Below are positions 1 through 11,650 of a DNA stretch of 64,000 nt, in pieces. Below the pieces are notes generated by a model. That model saw nothing but the letters and a program-made list of their open reading frames with translations. It did not search any database and was not told where the DNA came from. The stretch spans positions 1,382,610-1,446,609 of the forward strand of contig SIJG01000025.1 of assembly GCA_023374025.1 (NCBI GenBank). Direction: 5' to 3'. This DNA is from Heterodera schachtii. Taxonomy: Eukaryota; Nematoda; Chromadorea; Rhabditida; Heteroderidae. The translations under genes and the position numbers were made by a program. How positions within the stretch are numbered: the stretch's first letter is position 1; each line of letters starts with the position of its first letter.

Positions 1-410
1 TACCGGGTCGGGATTCGGGTCGGGTCGGCCGAAAAATCACCGGGTCGGGTTTCGGGACGAGAAAAATGTAGGGATTCGGGTTTCAGGATTCGGGTCAATT
101 GACAAATTTTTGTTATATGTTCAAAATCAAAAAGAAAAAATTTTTATTCGAATGAATGGACCTTACCCGTATACGGGTTTTTAATCAGTAAGGATGTAAA
201 TTATATGTAAACATCACGAAGTTTTAAAAAATTCAAATTTTTTTTTGTTAAACTTGAAAATTCAATAAAAATTTTAACGTGAATTTTCCAAGTTCATCCA
301 GTCCCGCGGGTCCGCACAAAATTTTTGGATTACATTGAGGGCTTGTGATTCGAAATTTTTGCAGGACCGTATCCCGCTGGATTAATCCCGTAAAATCCTG
401 CGCGGGATCC
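1..410. repeat. Degenerate GC-rich repeat fragment (CGGGTCGGG-like)
   Basis: Positions 1-100 carry repeated cgggtcggg/ttcggg words, and 300-410 carry gcggg-type words, in otherwise very AT-rich DNA. Similar GGGTCCGGGTA-type words form the ends of hAT-like elements elsewhere in the window (1451 and 11986-14760), so this is probably a decayed element end cut by the window edge. No gene is seen. Confidence 0.45.
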
Positions 411-531
411 CATCAAAGGTTTTTTAATTTGTTGCATTTAAGCAAAATTAGTTAACTTTTGCTTAGAATAGGGACTTCTTTTTTTAAAACTTTTGAAAAA
501 AACATTAAAAAACATGAACTTTTGTTATAAC

Positions 532-1199
532 TAGGGTTATAAATTATATGGATTATGCTATGAAGAAAGAGGCTCAAAAATAGCATTTCTACTTTAAAAT
601 TTTTTGATTTGTAGAAAGTTTTTAGTCCATATAAATCCATATTTTGGGGGTTTTCGGGAATAAATCCATATTTAGCCGTTTTTGGGTTTTTAGTCCATAT
701 TTTGGCCATTTTTAGTGAATTTTCACAAGAAAAATGAAAAAAAAGCGAAAAATACACCCTTAAAGATCGACTTTTTGGAAATTTTTAAAAAATACACCCC
801 TAAAAGAGAATTTTTTCGAAATTTTGGAATTTTTTTTTAGCTATTTTGTCCACTTCAGAAAATTTTCGCTGCAAACAGAATGAGATTATCAAAAAATTTT
901 TGAAAGTATTTGATTTGCAATTCTGAAGCTAGAATTTAATAAAATTGGAATTTTTAAATGTTAAATCCATTTTTGTGCAGTTTTTAGCTTATTTTTGAGT
1001 CTGTTTTAGCAAATATTGAATATAAATACATTTTTCTGAATTTTTTAGGTTTTAAAAGATATATTTTCGCAGTTTTTAGTCCATATTTTGGTCCATATTT
1101 GGCCATTTTTGAGCTTTTTAGTTCATATTTCGGGCTTTTTTTAGTCCATATTTTATGTCAATATTTGGCGTTTTTTAGTCCATATAATTTATAACCCTA
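532..1199. mobile_element. Non-autonomous hAT-type element, 668 bp
   Basis: The ends are inverted repeats (TAGGGTTATAAATTATATGG at the left, its complement at the right). They are flanked by a perfect 8-bp duplication, GTTATAAC, at 524-531 and 1200-1207. An 8-bp duplication with TAGGG/CCCTA ends is the hAT signature. The interior is AT-rich with repeated 'tttttagtccatatttt' words and has no credible ORF. A right-end relative lies in a kinase intron at about 18.58-18.61 kb. Confidence 0.9.
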
Positions 1200-1450
1200 G
1201 TTATAACCTGTAAATTAACATTTGCAAACCTTACAATTTTTGTTTTTTCGAAAAAATTTTTTTAATTTCTTTTATTTGATTTAAATCAAAAATCGGAATT
1301 TAATAATTTTGTTAATCAAAATGTTGAAGAAATAGAACACACCCAAATGATCACCAAAAAAGTGAAATCATTTAAAAGTTTTTGAGCTTCCTTTACCTTA
1401 TGATAAAATGGCAGTTTTCAACAAAAATCAAAAAAATATTAAATCAAAAC

Positions 1451-1697
1451 TAGGGCTGCACGGGCCCGGGTATTTGGGCAAAAACCGGGCCCGGGTATTA
1501 CCGGGTATTGAAAAGCCGGATACCGGGTCGGATACCAATTTATAAACCGTGTACCGGGTCGGGTACCCGGTAAAACCGGGTATTAAAAAAATTTTCAATT
1601 TTTATTTCCTTAAAATTATAATTTTACAGTAATTTTTTTTACTGTAATAAATACTAACGAAAATGTTCAACAAAAATCTTCATAAATAAGCAATTGA
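1451..1697. mobile_element. hAT element end, 3' side of the transposase remnant
   Basis: The end starts TAGGGCTGCACGGGCCCGGG and continues with CCGGGTA-type subterminal repeats to about 1580. The same subterminal design, including TATTTGGGCAAAAACCGG, occurs at the right end of the foldback element at 14760. No partner end or target duplication was found, so the other side is lost or beyond recognition. Confidence 0.65.
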
Positions 1698-1937
1698 TTA
1701 TTCTCCAAAATCTTCAAAAAGGTTTTCATCGGCCATCACTTCTTCATCCACCGCTTCATCATCCTCTTCCTTCAATTGAGTATTAGGTGCAAGCAAAAGC
1801 TGGTCCAAATTCGCTTTTATAATCAGAATTTTTTGGACTAGTTCGCCGGATAGTCTAAAACAGAGTTCTTTTGCCAAGTAGTTAAATTTTGAAAAACAAT
1901 TTCGAAGCGTATTGCTTAAAGCATGGGTTACAATATC
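1698..1937 (-). pseudogene. hAT transposase C-terminal exon, remnant
   Basis: Reading the minus strand from a TAG acceptor at 1938-1940 gives an open stretch of about 79 codons ending in TAA at 1698-1700. It contains R-L-S-G-E-L-V-Q-K-I-L-I-I-K-A-N-L-D-Q-L, which resembles the C-terminal end of the hAT dimerisation domain (R-x-L-x-P-E-x-x-x-x-L-x-x-L-K-x-N-x-x-L). An acidic tail follows. The terminal inverted repeat at 1451 lies about 250 bp downstream, as expected for the 3' end of a transposase gene. Upstream exons were not recognised; 1940-2557 shows no further coding sequence. Identification rests on one motif plus position. Confidence 0.55.
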
Positions 1938-2557
1938 CTAGCCCACATTAATTTTTTGAATTTTTTCATAATTAAATCATTTAAATTAGTTTTTCATTAA
2001 TAATTTATTTTTAAAAGAAATATTTTAATTTTAAGCTTTTGATCGAAGAAAATTATTTAAAAATATAACGATCAGATTTCAATTTTGTTCGTTCGAGTTT
2101 ATCGGTAAACTTCTAAAAGCTAGTCCCGGGCCAACAATTTTTAAAATTCTCACAGCGTTTTTTTACGGCAGCTACGGATCAACAAAATCTTATTATTATT
2201 TTAAAATTGATTCTTAAACCGCGAAATTATCTCTCAATATTAAAAGTGCAATTTAAGGTAAAGGCACGTTTTAGCATTTTCTTATGATATTCGCTTGTAG
2301 CGATTTAGCGATTATAGCATGATTCAAATCGACCATTGCTTACGTAAAGCCACATTTTAGAAAGGGCATTTCATGCCCACAATGACGAGATTGGCAACAA
2401 TTAGACGAAAAAGCATGATTCAAATCAATCATTTCTAATAGTCACATATTTCTAAAAAATGGGCATTTTCTCGACAAAATTACCTTATTACTTCATTTTC
2501 TTTTTTCTTAAATTTGATTTGCATCAAAATTTGATTTTTTAAATTTAAAAAGATTAA

Positions 2558-5500
2558 ATGGGCCATAAAATTCTGTCGATCACTCAGCTTCTGATCACTG
2601 CTGTTGTCCTTGTTGCAACATGTTTGGCATTTCATGGGCCAACAATCGTGGAAAAGCCCGGATTCAACGCAGAAAATGAAGTGGAAAATTTATACTCGGC
2701 CTTTGTGAAGAGCGAGATGGTTATAAAAAATGAAATTTAAAATTAATTTTATATTATATTTAGAAAATGAAACTTAAAATTTTAATTTAGAAAACGGTTA
2801 CAGCGATCATTTGCGCAATAAGTAACAGCCAAGTGAGGCAATCTGTGATCATTAGGGCTAATATTTTTACCCTAAATTGTATTTTTATCCTAAATTGTTT
2901 TTGAGCTTAACGGTATCTGCCTGAAAAAAAAATTCTTTTTGTTTGTTAGGCTGCAATAAAAACTAAAAATATATTCCGAAGCATCCTATCTTAAATATTA
3001 TGGGTAATTTAAACCACTAAATTGGAATTTTTAATCCTTTTTTCCATTTTATGTCAAAGGCATGAAAAAAGGGAAAATTTTGCAAACGAAATGATAAAAT
3101 ATTTCAAAGACTTTTCCGGCAATAAGGAAAATTTCTAAAATTAGAAATTTTGGTTGAGAGAAAAATCAAATTTTAGGGGTAAACTATTGAGAAAAATTTT
3201 CAATTCTTATGAAACCCATTTTTTTCGGGTCGATTTTCAATGGTATATTTTTCTTTTTCTATTTTGTATCGTGCTTATTCCGACCCAAAAAATGTTCAAA
3301 TTTTTAGGCATTTGCCTAAAACTCCCATCCATAGAGAACATAAATTTTAATTTTCATTAATATTCAATTTTGTTCAAGAGACGGCTCTTAGCTGATGAGT
3401 TCAAGAAATCGTATGGGACTGAAGTGACTCAAATGCTTTATAAAATTGACCATTTGTTAATCGAAAATTATGTCAAATTAATGTACGTAATTTATAAGTA
3501 AAAATTTATTTAAATAATTACATTTTTTTAATTTAAAGGATATATTTGATGAAAACACCAGCAATGTATGATGCGCTTCAAATGTACGATGCATTGAAAA
3601 GGAAAAAATAGTGAGTTTTAACATATCATTGTATTCAGAAAAAGCCATTTTAATGGATCGGAAAATTTCGGCGTCGACCATTTCGGCGCCGCCAAATTTG
3701 AAATGCCATAACTTTTTTCTTTTTTTTTAAAGTTTTTAGCCATAACTTATTTGTAAACTGACGAAATTTTCTTAAATTTTGCAGTCTAATAGAGAATTCC
3801 ACTATAAATTTATACCAAAAATATTTATGTGGTTGATAATGAGAAAAGTTGTTAGCAACGGCGCCGAAAAGGTCCGACCGAAGAGGTAAGATTAGCAAGT
3901 AAATTAGGTAAGATTCTGCACAAGGTCGGAGTGGTTGAGTGTATTGTCTGGTAACAGTTGGAAAGATCTTTAAAAAAATTTAAAAATTTTGTTACGCCTT
4001 TTTAAAATTTTTGAAATTTTTCATTTTGGCAACTCGTTTCTGTGTGTTGCACTTGGAAATTTGTTTTCGAAAAAGTGATAGTGTCCATTTCAGTGCTGTA
4101 ATGATCGAAATTTTGGCCACACGCACCAATCAACAAATTGCTAATCTTAGAAATGTTTTTGATTCGGAGCTGGCCATTATTGACCCTCCAAAGCATCGGC
4201 TTCTTGAGGCTTACATCAAAGAAAAAACCAATGGGCCTTTCCAACATTTACTGGTCTCATTGCTTAATGGGTCAAGAGATGAAACACACGCGAGTGATGA
4301 GGAAATGGCAAAAAAAGTATGCTAATTATACCTTAATTACCTAATTATGCCTTAATTAATTTGTCAATAAAAAATCAAAAATAATAATTGATTTCAAATA
4401 AATTATAATTCAATTTTTTATTTTTAACATTTTACCAATTTATTAATTCAGGAAGCAGAAAAACTCTTCGAATTAAAACGAAAAGGTGAAATTTTATTTA
4501 AAAAAATTTTTCCGACGGCGTTTGTCGGCATCGCAGGACCAGAAAGTTTTGTTTTTTAAAAAAAGAACTACTTCATGAATCCAAAAATGCACTATTTTAG
4601 TTCAAAAACTTTTACAAACCAAAATTTTAATTTTTTTTCACTGACATCTGTTTGCATCGGCGAAGGTCATCAAAATTGGACAAATTTTGTTATCAAATGT
4701 AACCAAAATTGCACAAAATAAATAATGATTAATTAAAAATATAAGAATATTTTCTGTCTATTATTAAATAAATATAATTAATTCTACACTGTTAAACCTA
4801 ATCTTTTTTTACCCCCCCCCCCACCTGATTTTTTAGATTTAATGTTCTGGTTTTTAAAGTTTTCAAAAGGCAACCCTGGTTAAACCCTAAAAATTTTCTT
4901 GTAATAATTACTAGGGATTAGAGTTTTCTTCTATCTCTTTACTATTAATGAATTTAAGAATTTTCTTTAGGATTAGCAACGAAAATTTCATTGGTCAGCA
5001 AAAATGCTCATCAATTCAACAAAGTGTTTGCCAAAGGAAGCGTCAGCCGAGTAAAATTCTCAAATTTCATAATTTATCATAAAATAATTAATTTATAAAA
5101 TATTAATATAATAAAAATAAAATTTTATTTAGCTGCGAAAATTCTTTGAAAATTACAAACAAATAGTTGTTCAGCATCAAAAACAAAAAGGTCTTTATAA
5201 AGAAGAATATGATAAATCTGGTAAATACGACATTGAGACTTGCATTACAAATGAGTTTTCCGGAATTGACAAGGATGGGTAAGGGATAATTGATACTATA
5301 ATTGACTTAATATGTCTTTTTTTTCTAAGTTTCTTTGTCTATTGGCATAATTTTTATTTTTTATTGAATATTGCCGTAATTATTTATATTATTCATTTTA
5401 GTAAAATAACATATACATAAAGACCAAATATAAACTGAAGCTTTGTTATTATTTAAGTTATTTGGCATTGATCAAATATGTTCGTGATGGCCCAAAATAT

Positions 5501-6389
5501 TTTGCAGATTTGTTGCACGAATCCATCACTGGTATTTTTTTTTGACAAAAATGCCAAATTTTGAGGATTTTGGAATAAAATGTTTTTCCTAAGACTCAAA
5601 ATTTTTGAAAAAGTCACAAAAAAGCATCAACTGCTCATTTAAAAAAATCCTCTTCGTTCATCATGAGAAAATGCAAATTTATTTTCTAATCTATTTCAAA
5701 TAAATTAGGCATTCTTAAAAGCGACACAAACTTGATGCGTATTATGGTTTCACGCTCGGAAATTGATCTGGCTGAGATAAAGGTGACTAGCGTATTTCCT
5801 ATAATAGAGTCCCCGGGGGCTCTATTTTTAAACCCCCTCAAAAGGGGGGCTTCATTTCAGGGGGCTCTAATTTAGGGGAGGGGCGCTATATTATAGGAAA
5901 TATGATAATCTAATTTAATTTTTGTATTTAAAAAGGCATAAATGGTATAACAAAATATATTTTTATGTAATATTATTAAATGATAAAAAAATTATTTTTT
6001 CATAAAAAATTAATGAATAGTTAGTTTTTGGTATTTCTTGAAACTTTTTACAAAATTAAAATTTCGTAAGGATTTGCAGTTATTTTTTTAAGTTATAAAA
6101 AAATGAAAATTCATTTCAGGAAGTGTACAATAAATTGCACAAAACGAGCCTGAAGCGGCAAATTGAAGCTAAAGCATTTAGCGATTACAGAAGTGCTTTG
6201 TTAGCATTGCTAAGTGGCAATATCAGTGCCACAAATGGCACAGAAAACGCCACCGAAAATGCCATAAATGCCACCGAAAATGCCAAAAATGAGGGGAAAA
6301 AGCAAGAAAAGTTGAAAGCGGCAGAAGGCTCTTCTGCTGGGCCAATTGGAAGTCCGCCAGCAGCTGAAATCCAAGTTGGTCAGCAGTGA
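2558..6389 (+). CDS. Secreted annexin, 11 exons, 426 aa
   Basis: Exons: 2558-2719, 2791-2832, 3379-3482, 3539-3610, 4094-4316, 4452-4485, 4971-5050, 5133-5278, 5458-5531, 5709-5782, 6120-6389; all phases agree and no internal stop appears. Residues 1-25 are a hydrophobic signal-like segment, unusual because most annexins are cytosolic. The annexin N-terminal block follows (P-T-I-V-E-K-P-G-F-N-A-E), then four repeats at roughly 35-110, 112-195, 200-300 and 300-370. Clear repeat signatures are I-E-I-L-A-T-R-T-N in II and R-I-M-V-S-R-S-E-I-D-L in IV. The type-II calcium motif G-x-G-T-D is not visible in any repeat, so calcium-dependent membrane binding may be weak. The tail (about 371-426) is Asn/Ala/Thr-rich with several N-x-T sequons, as expected for a secreted protein. 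Secreted annexins (the 4F01 type) are known effectors of cyst nematodes. Function here is inferred. Confidence 0.88.
3656..3896. mobile_element. Possible short inverted-repeat element in annexin intron 4
   Basis: GC-rich ends in an AT-rich intron read as imperfect inverted repeats: ttcggcgtcgaccatttcgg on the left and, on the right, cggcgccgaaaaggtccgac. The target duplication is not clear. It lies between exons 4 and 5 and does not touch coding sequence. Confidence 0.4.
5793..5902. mobile_element. Small hairpin MITE in annexin intron 10
   Basis: About 110 bp with complementary ends TATTTCCTATAATAG and its near-complement TATTATAGGAAATA, and an interior of C-run/G-run blocks (ccccgggggctc, gggggctc) that can fold back on itself. 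Composition is sharply different from the intron around it. Confidence 0.55.
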
Positions 6390-6470
6390 TCAGTTTCCAG
6401 TGAATTCGTCAGCAGTTGATTTCGTCAGTGAACTTAATAGTCTGAATGATGCATTAAGCATTATTATTAC

Positions 6471-7216
6471 TAGGGCCCGGATATATATGGACAAAAACCC
6501 AAAAATGGATTATATGGGTGGAAAAATCGCATAATAAGGACGAAATATGGACAAAAACGCTGAAATATGTACAAAAAACATGAAAATATGGATACAAAAT
6601 TTCTGGGAATTAGTTTGAATTTTTGAAAAAAATTTCGTTAACCCATGAAATTTTTTGTCAGAAAAAAATCATTTGAATAAATGAATTAAAGAATTCACAT
6701 AAATTGCCCTCATAAAATAAAAAGCCATCCTAAAAGCATCAAACCATTTTTAGGCCGAAATAAATGTGCAAAAAATATATGGAAATCCATACAAATCCGG
6801 TCCCTTTTATTACAAATGTTTATTTTGGAAACCCACAAATTTAAGTTCACTGACAAAACCAAACTCTGCGAAATCACATGTTACCATGATGGATGTTGAA
6901 AACCAAGCTGAAAATTTATGCCAATGTGAAGAATGGGTTTTTTCGTAAAAAGTGCCACATAAAAAATTGCTGTGTTATAAAAGTAAAGAGCCCTGATTTT
7001 TAGGGCGTAATTTTCATTAATTTTAACGTCAATTTCAGCCTAAAAACCAACTAAATATTATTTTGTTTAATTTTTAGAATGAAAATTTCAGTTTCCTAAG
7101 AACAATTATTTTTTTCTCAATGAAAACAATTATTTTCCTTAATATTAACAATTTTTGGTTTTTGCCTCCATGTTACACTTTGTGAAATTTTGTCCATATA
7201 ATCCGGGGTTCTAAGC
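6471..7216. mobile_element. hAT-like non-autonomous element downstream of the annexin
   Basis: The left end TAGGGCCCGGATATATATGG pairs imperfectly with the right end ccatataatccggggttcta. No convincing 8-bp duplication is seen, though a TAAGCAT word lies near both edges. The interior shares about 190 bp (6813-6970) with 10805-10990, so element and flank were duplicated together. Short ORFs inside have no recognisable features. Confidence 0.55.
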
Positions 7217-7543
7217 ATGTTTTTGTTGGGATCACACTAATCTACTTTCTTTTGGTCAGTGGATTGCCTTACAATTAGTGTTTTCATCAAAAATATTAAA
7301 ATTCGAAAAATTTTGTTAAGGTTAATAATAGAAAAACTATTTTTTCACTTTCAACAGCAATTTAAAAGCAAAATGAAATTTTTTGAGCTTTCTTCAAAAT
7401 GTGGTGTTTTACGAAATGACTCATTAACTCTAATTGCGATTCGCAATTATTTCTCTAAATTGTTCTTCCACTATCACTTTTCATTTTTTTTTCTCAAGTA
7501 AAACTACATGTTCTTTGATTTGATTGAATTTCTATGTGTAAAT

Positions 7544-8389
7544 CAGGGGTGTTGCAAAGAGAAAAATAAAAAGCGAAAAGCGAAAAAAGCGAAACCAAAA
7601 TAAAAAGCGAAAAGGCGAAAGCGAAATGCCCCAAAAAAGCGAAAAGGCGAAAAGCGAAAAGGCGAAATTTTTTGCCCAAAAATTATATGAAATTGAAAAA
7701 CTCAAAAAATCACCTTTTAATGCTTATTTGTTAACTGTTCTGTTTATTTGCTTTTATTTTTTATTTCATTTTTATCGTCAGGTCGGGGGGGGGGGGGGGA
7801 GCTAAATTGTCGGGGGTAGAGGACCCCGGTCGGGGGATGACCAAAATTTTATTTGTTAAAAGAATTTTGTTTAAAAAATATCCAAATTTTGTGATTTTCG
7901 AGTCAATTTTTATGAAAAAATTTGAAAATTTAGATGGATCTGCTAACCAGATTTATCCAAAAAATGATAGATTTTTGTAATTTTGAGGGATTTTTTTTGA
8001 ATATTTCGAATTTTTGGGCCCGGCGATGCCTATAGGCAGCGCCAGGCGAAATGTAAAATTAAAAAATTAAATTAAAAAAAGAAAACGTCAACCGGCATCG
8101 AACTCATGAAAGAGAAAATAATGTATAGGTTGATGCACTAACATAAGCACTACACCACACTACAGATGAATAAACAAAAGCAAATTTTACTTTATTTAAT
8201 AAAAATTTGGTAAAAAATTTATTAATTTTTTGCTTTTTCTCCCACGAAAATGCCATTGTTTGTTTTAAAAACCCAATGTTTAGGGGTGTACTTTTATTTC
8301 GCTTTTCAGCCAAAAAGCGAAAGGCGAAAAGCGAAACCGAAAGGTCCAAAAAAAGCGAAAGGCGAAAAGCGAAACTTGCAACAGCCCTG
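7544..8389. mobile_element. Non-autonomous hAT element, 846 bp, with perfect TSD
   Basis: The ends are CAGGGGTGTTGCAA and TTGCAACAGCCCTG, flanked by the 8-bp duplication GTGTAAAT (7536-7543 and 8390-8397). Subterminal regions are packed with gcgaaa/tttcgc words in inverted orientation, and 7785-7845 is G-rich. A paralogous uninterrupted site exists at about 11600-11640. Internal words (gaaaacgtcaaccgg) recur in the element at 27564-28719, linking the two families. No transposase ORF. Confidence 0.93.
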
Positions 8390-8882
8390 GTGTAAATCAC
8401 ATCATTTATTCCAACAAATATTGAGTTATAGAAAATGAGGCTGAACAATTTATCGAAATGATGATTATCTATGTTTAAAAATTTGTTGAAAATTTGGTTT
8501 TTTCACTGTACTAATTTTTCAAGAAATAGTTCACCACTTTTGTTTGAAAGAAATGAGAGTAAACTGTTATAGTGTATCCTTTTGTATCCCTTTCTCTGCC
8601 TTCCCTCTCCAATTGCTCATCCCATCTAATAATTAAACAAACATATCCAAACTTACTATAAAATGGAACATCGCTTTGGTGCCCTTGCGATTTGTTCGCC
8701 GGCGCCGTTTCCCTCCGTGTTCACGGTTTTGCACTTAAACCATGAGTGAAGTTCAGCTCACTTTTATGTTAGCGTCACATTCAGCTGGAAAGCAGCGATA
8801 TGGCCGCAGGGGTCGCATTCGGTTGGAGTCGGAACGAACGCAAAATCGCTAACATTTTTTTCATTTTCCATTTTATAATTAC
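8390..8882. other. Intergenic; GC-richer island of unknown nature
   Basis: Positions 8390-8450 continue the sequence interrupted by the upstream hAT element. From about 8570 to 8860 the DNA is noticeably richer in C and G than its surroundings, with no open frame that shows family features, codon logic or splice structure. It may be an old element fragment or a regulatory stretch. Confidence 0.3.
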
Positions 8883-9477
8883 TAGGGCTGCTAATTTTAT
8901 GTAAGAAAAATCGCGAATTATGTAAATAAAATATGTATAAAAAAAGCTAAAATATGTATGAAATATGTACAAAAATCCACAAATATGTACTAAAATATGT
9001 AAATAAAAATTTTTTAAATGGTTATTTTTTTGAAAAAAATTCTTCGTAAAAACTAAAATAGGAACAAAATGCCATAAAAGTAAGCAAAATAGGCTTAGAA
9101 TCATATTTTAATGTTTCTCAAATTAATTTTTGATATATCAGTTTTTGAAAAAAATTCGACTTTTTAGGGATACATTTTCAAAAAAAAATTTTAAATTTTG
9201 CACAAAAAAATTTCTATAAATTCACAAAAATCATCAAATATAAAAAAAAAAAAGAAAAAATGTACGAAATATTGCGAAATATGTATGAAAAAGTCCAAAA
9301 TATGAATAAAAATATGTACATATGTAATATGTAGAAAAATCCCAAAATATGTAAAAATATGTAAATAAAAGTCCCAACTTTTGTTTGCAAACACAAAAAA
9401 GAAAGTGTTTTTCCTACTAGTTATAGCATGGAGAAGCCAGGAAAAAAATATGTATTTACATAAAATTAGCAGCCCTA
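8883..9477. mobile_element. Non-autonomous hAT element, 595 bp, with perfect TSD
   Basis: Inverted ends TAGGGCTGCTAATTTTATGT and its complement ACATAAAATTAGCAGCCCTA are flanked by the exact 8-bp duplication ATAATTAC (8875-8882 and 9478-9485). The interior repeats 'aaatatgta' words and carries no transposase. It was presumably mobilised by a hAT transposase supplied elsewhere. Confidence 0.93.
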
Positions 9478-9989
9478 ATAATTACGTAAAACACATTACC
9501 ACTAAACAAGCTTTCAAACTTTCAAAAACATATTCGATTAAAAAAAAATCCAAAAGAATTCAATAATTTTATTCTTCTCAGTTTTTAAACGAACGCTCCA
9601 AAATAAACCGACCCAGCACGATTTTCGTTCATGAGACAATAGAATTTTCTATTAATTTATCTAAGACAATAATATATAATAATGTTCAAAATAAACAAAC
9701 AATATTTTTTCCCGTTCTAGGTCGTTTAGTAAAATCCGCCATTTTAGCTATTTTTTCGACAAAACGTAAAGCAATCAAATTTTACATTCTTCGTATCACT
9801 CGATAGCCAAGCTTTTTCTCAATTAGATTGCAAAACTTCAAATAAAATTATCAAATTTATTTATTTTCATACAACTTTTTCTAAAGATGACCAAATTTTT
9901 TTAAATTTAGCAGGCTAATTGAAAATATGCTGGGCTAATATGGCGCATTTTACGCACCGTTTTTCCCTTGTTATTTACTTTTTTACATA

Positions 9990-10360
9990 AAATTTCTTAA
10001 TTGCTTCAAGTTTTGAATTATTTTTCTTTTTGTCGATCATTTGGTTCTTCTTTAGTGATCTGATCATTTTTAATAGTATTCTGATTGGAATATTCGCTCA
10101 TTTGATCAATTGATTCGATTACATTTTCTTCTATATTTTCTTTTTCCATTTGTCTCAATTTTTACATTGTTTTTCCCTTGAAATGAACATTAATATTTAA
10201 GTTTATTTTAAAAAATAAATTCCTAATATTATTATTTTTTTTGTAAATATTCCATGAATTTTGGCATTTATGTTGAAATAATTTTCTTTGCTTTTTGAAA
10301 TTGAATTCAGCAAAATCCGACCAAATTTCGACCGGATCAGGAACCGATATCAATTCGCCG
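9990..10360. pseudogene. Scrambled remnant of the secreted HTH family
   Basis: Minus-strand 9990-10150 reads like the acidic middle of the family (S-E-Y-S-N-Q-N followed by E-P-N-D-R-Q-K). Plus-strand 10312-10338 reads K-I-R-P-N-F-D, the conserved block just after the signal peptide. The two parts are in opposite orientation, so this is a rearranged relic. The DNA from 9486 to 9990 shows no gene; 10330-10520 is a GC-richer fragment of unknown origin. Confidence 0.5.
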
Positions 10361-10790
10361 GAGTCTGGATTCGTGATTGAAATCAGGATTACCGCGATGA
10401 AAACCCTGGTATTTGCAGTTATTTGAATCTCGACCCGGAATTCGTTTTGTTGAGATCCCGATTCAGTGCGTTTTTAAAAAAAGCCGGGATCGGGATCAAT
10501 TTCGGAAATAAATTGTGAGAAATTCGCCAATTTGACTCTATTGCATTTTAAGGACTTTAGAATTTTAAATGTTTATAAATAAATATGCATGACCGTGGCA
10601 AAAAAAACATAGCCTGTTCAATGCTTAATAACTTCTTTCAGAAGTAATTACAATAAATTTTCTTTTTAGAAATTAAAGTACTCTCTTTAATCTATTATTC
10701 ATTCAAATTTCAAAAAAATTTACTCTGTTTAAAAAAGTTATGGCCAGAAAATTATCAAAATCATGTAACCTGTAGGTAATCATATAAATC

Positions 10791-11650
10791 TAATTTATGG
10801 GTTAAGCATATTTATTACTAGTTTATTTTCGAAATCCACAAATTTAAACTCACTGACGAAATCAACTCTTACAAAACACATGTTACCATGATGGATGAAG
10901 AGTTCAAGCTGAAAATTCTGCTTCGGTATGACTTGAAAGGGGGAGTTATTTCGTAAAAACTGCCACATAAAACCTTTTTTTTTTGTCATAATTAGTGCTG
11001 GAATTTTGGAAGGGATTTCCATATTTTGAACATTTGTTCGGCTTAAAAATGTATTAGTTTTTAGCTTATTTTTGAAGCTTCCAGAAAGCGTATTGATTTC
11101 AGTTTTACATATTTTTGCCGCAATTCACACTTTATCCTATTTCGGCATTTTGGCAAAAAAAAATTAAAAGATAAAATTTTTAAAAATTAAAAATTTTGGA
11201 AAATACAAAAATTGCCTACATATTATAACTCAATATTGTGAAATTTTGTCGATATAAACCGGGCTCTAAGCATATTATTTTAGAAAGAAAAAACCCATTA
11301 AAATCTTTATCATTAGATTGCCTTAGTTTTTATAACTCATTAAAATCTTTTTATCATTAGATTGCCTTAGTTTTTTATAAAATTTTGCTAAGGTCGAAAA
11401 TTAGAAAATATTTTGAACTTTTTAATAGCATTTTAAAAGCAAAAATGAAATTTTTTAGCTTTATTCTTAAAAGTGTTGTTTTTACGAAATGACTCACATC
11501 AGCCCCTTGCGATTCGCAATTATTTCTCTAAATTGTTCTTCCACTATCGCTTTTCATTTTGTTTTCTCAAGTAAACTACAAGTTATTTGATTTGATTGAA
11601 TTTCTGTGTGTAAATCACATCATTTATTCCAACAAATTTGGATACAGAAA
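10791..11650. repeat. Degenerate duplicate of the 6.45-8.44 kb block
   Basis: The block at 10805-10990 matches 6813-6970, and 11250-11650 matches 7190-7543 joined to 8398-8440. The copy lacks the hAT insertion at 7544-8389 and has lost the left end of the 6471-7216 element. The two copies run in the same orientation about 4 kb apart. No coding capacity is seen. The stretch 11651-11985 continues with sequence shared with 48.84-49.0 kb, upstream of the second pseudokinase. Confidence 0.7.

Noticed and set aside
6471..7216. TAAGCAT as a target-site duplication of the hAT-like element
   Set aside because: The word is not immediately adjacent to the TAGGG end on the left, and the duplicate block at 10.8-11.3 kb shows longer shared flanks, so the border cannot be fixed.
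8570..8870. Small gene in the GC-richer island (for example an ATG at 8662)
   Set aside because: The frame is only about 28 codons, without splice donors or family features.
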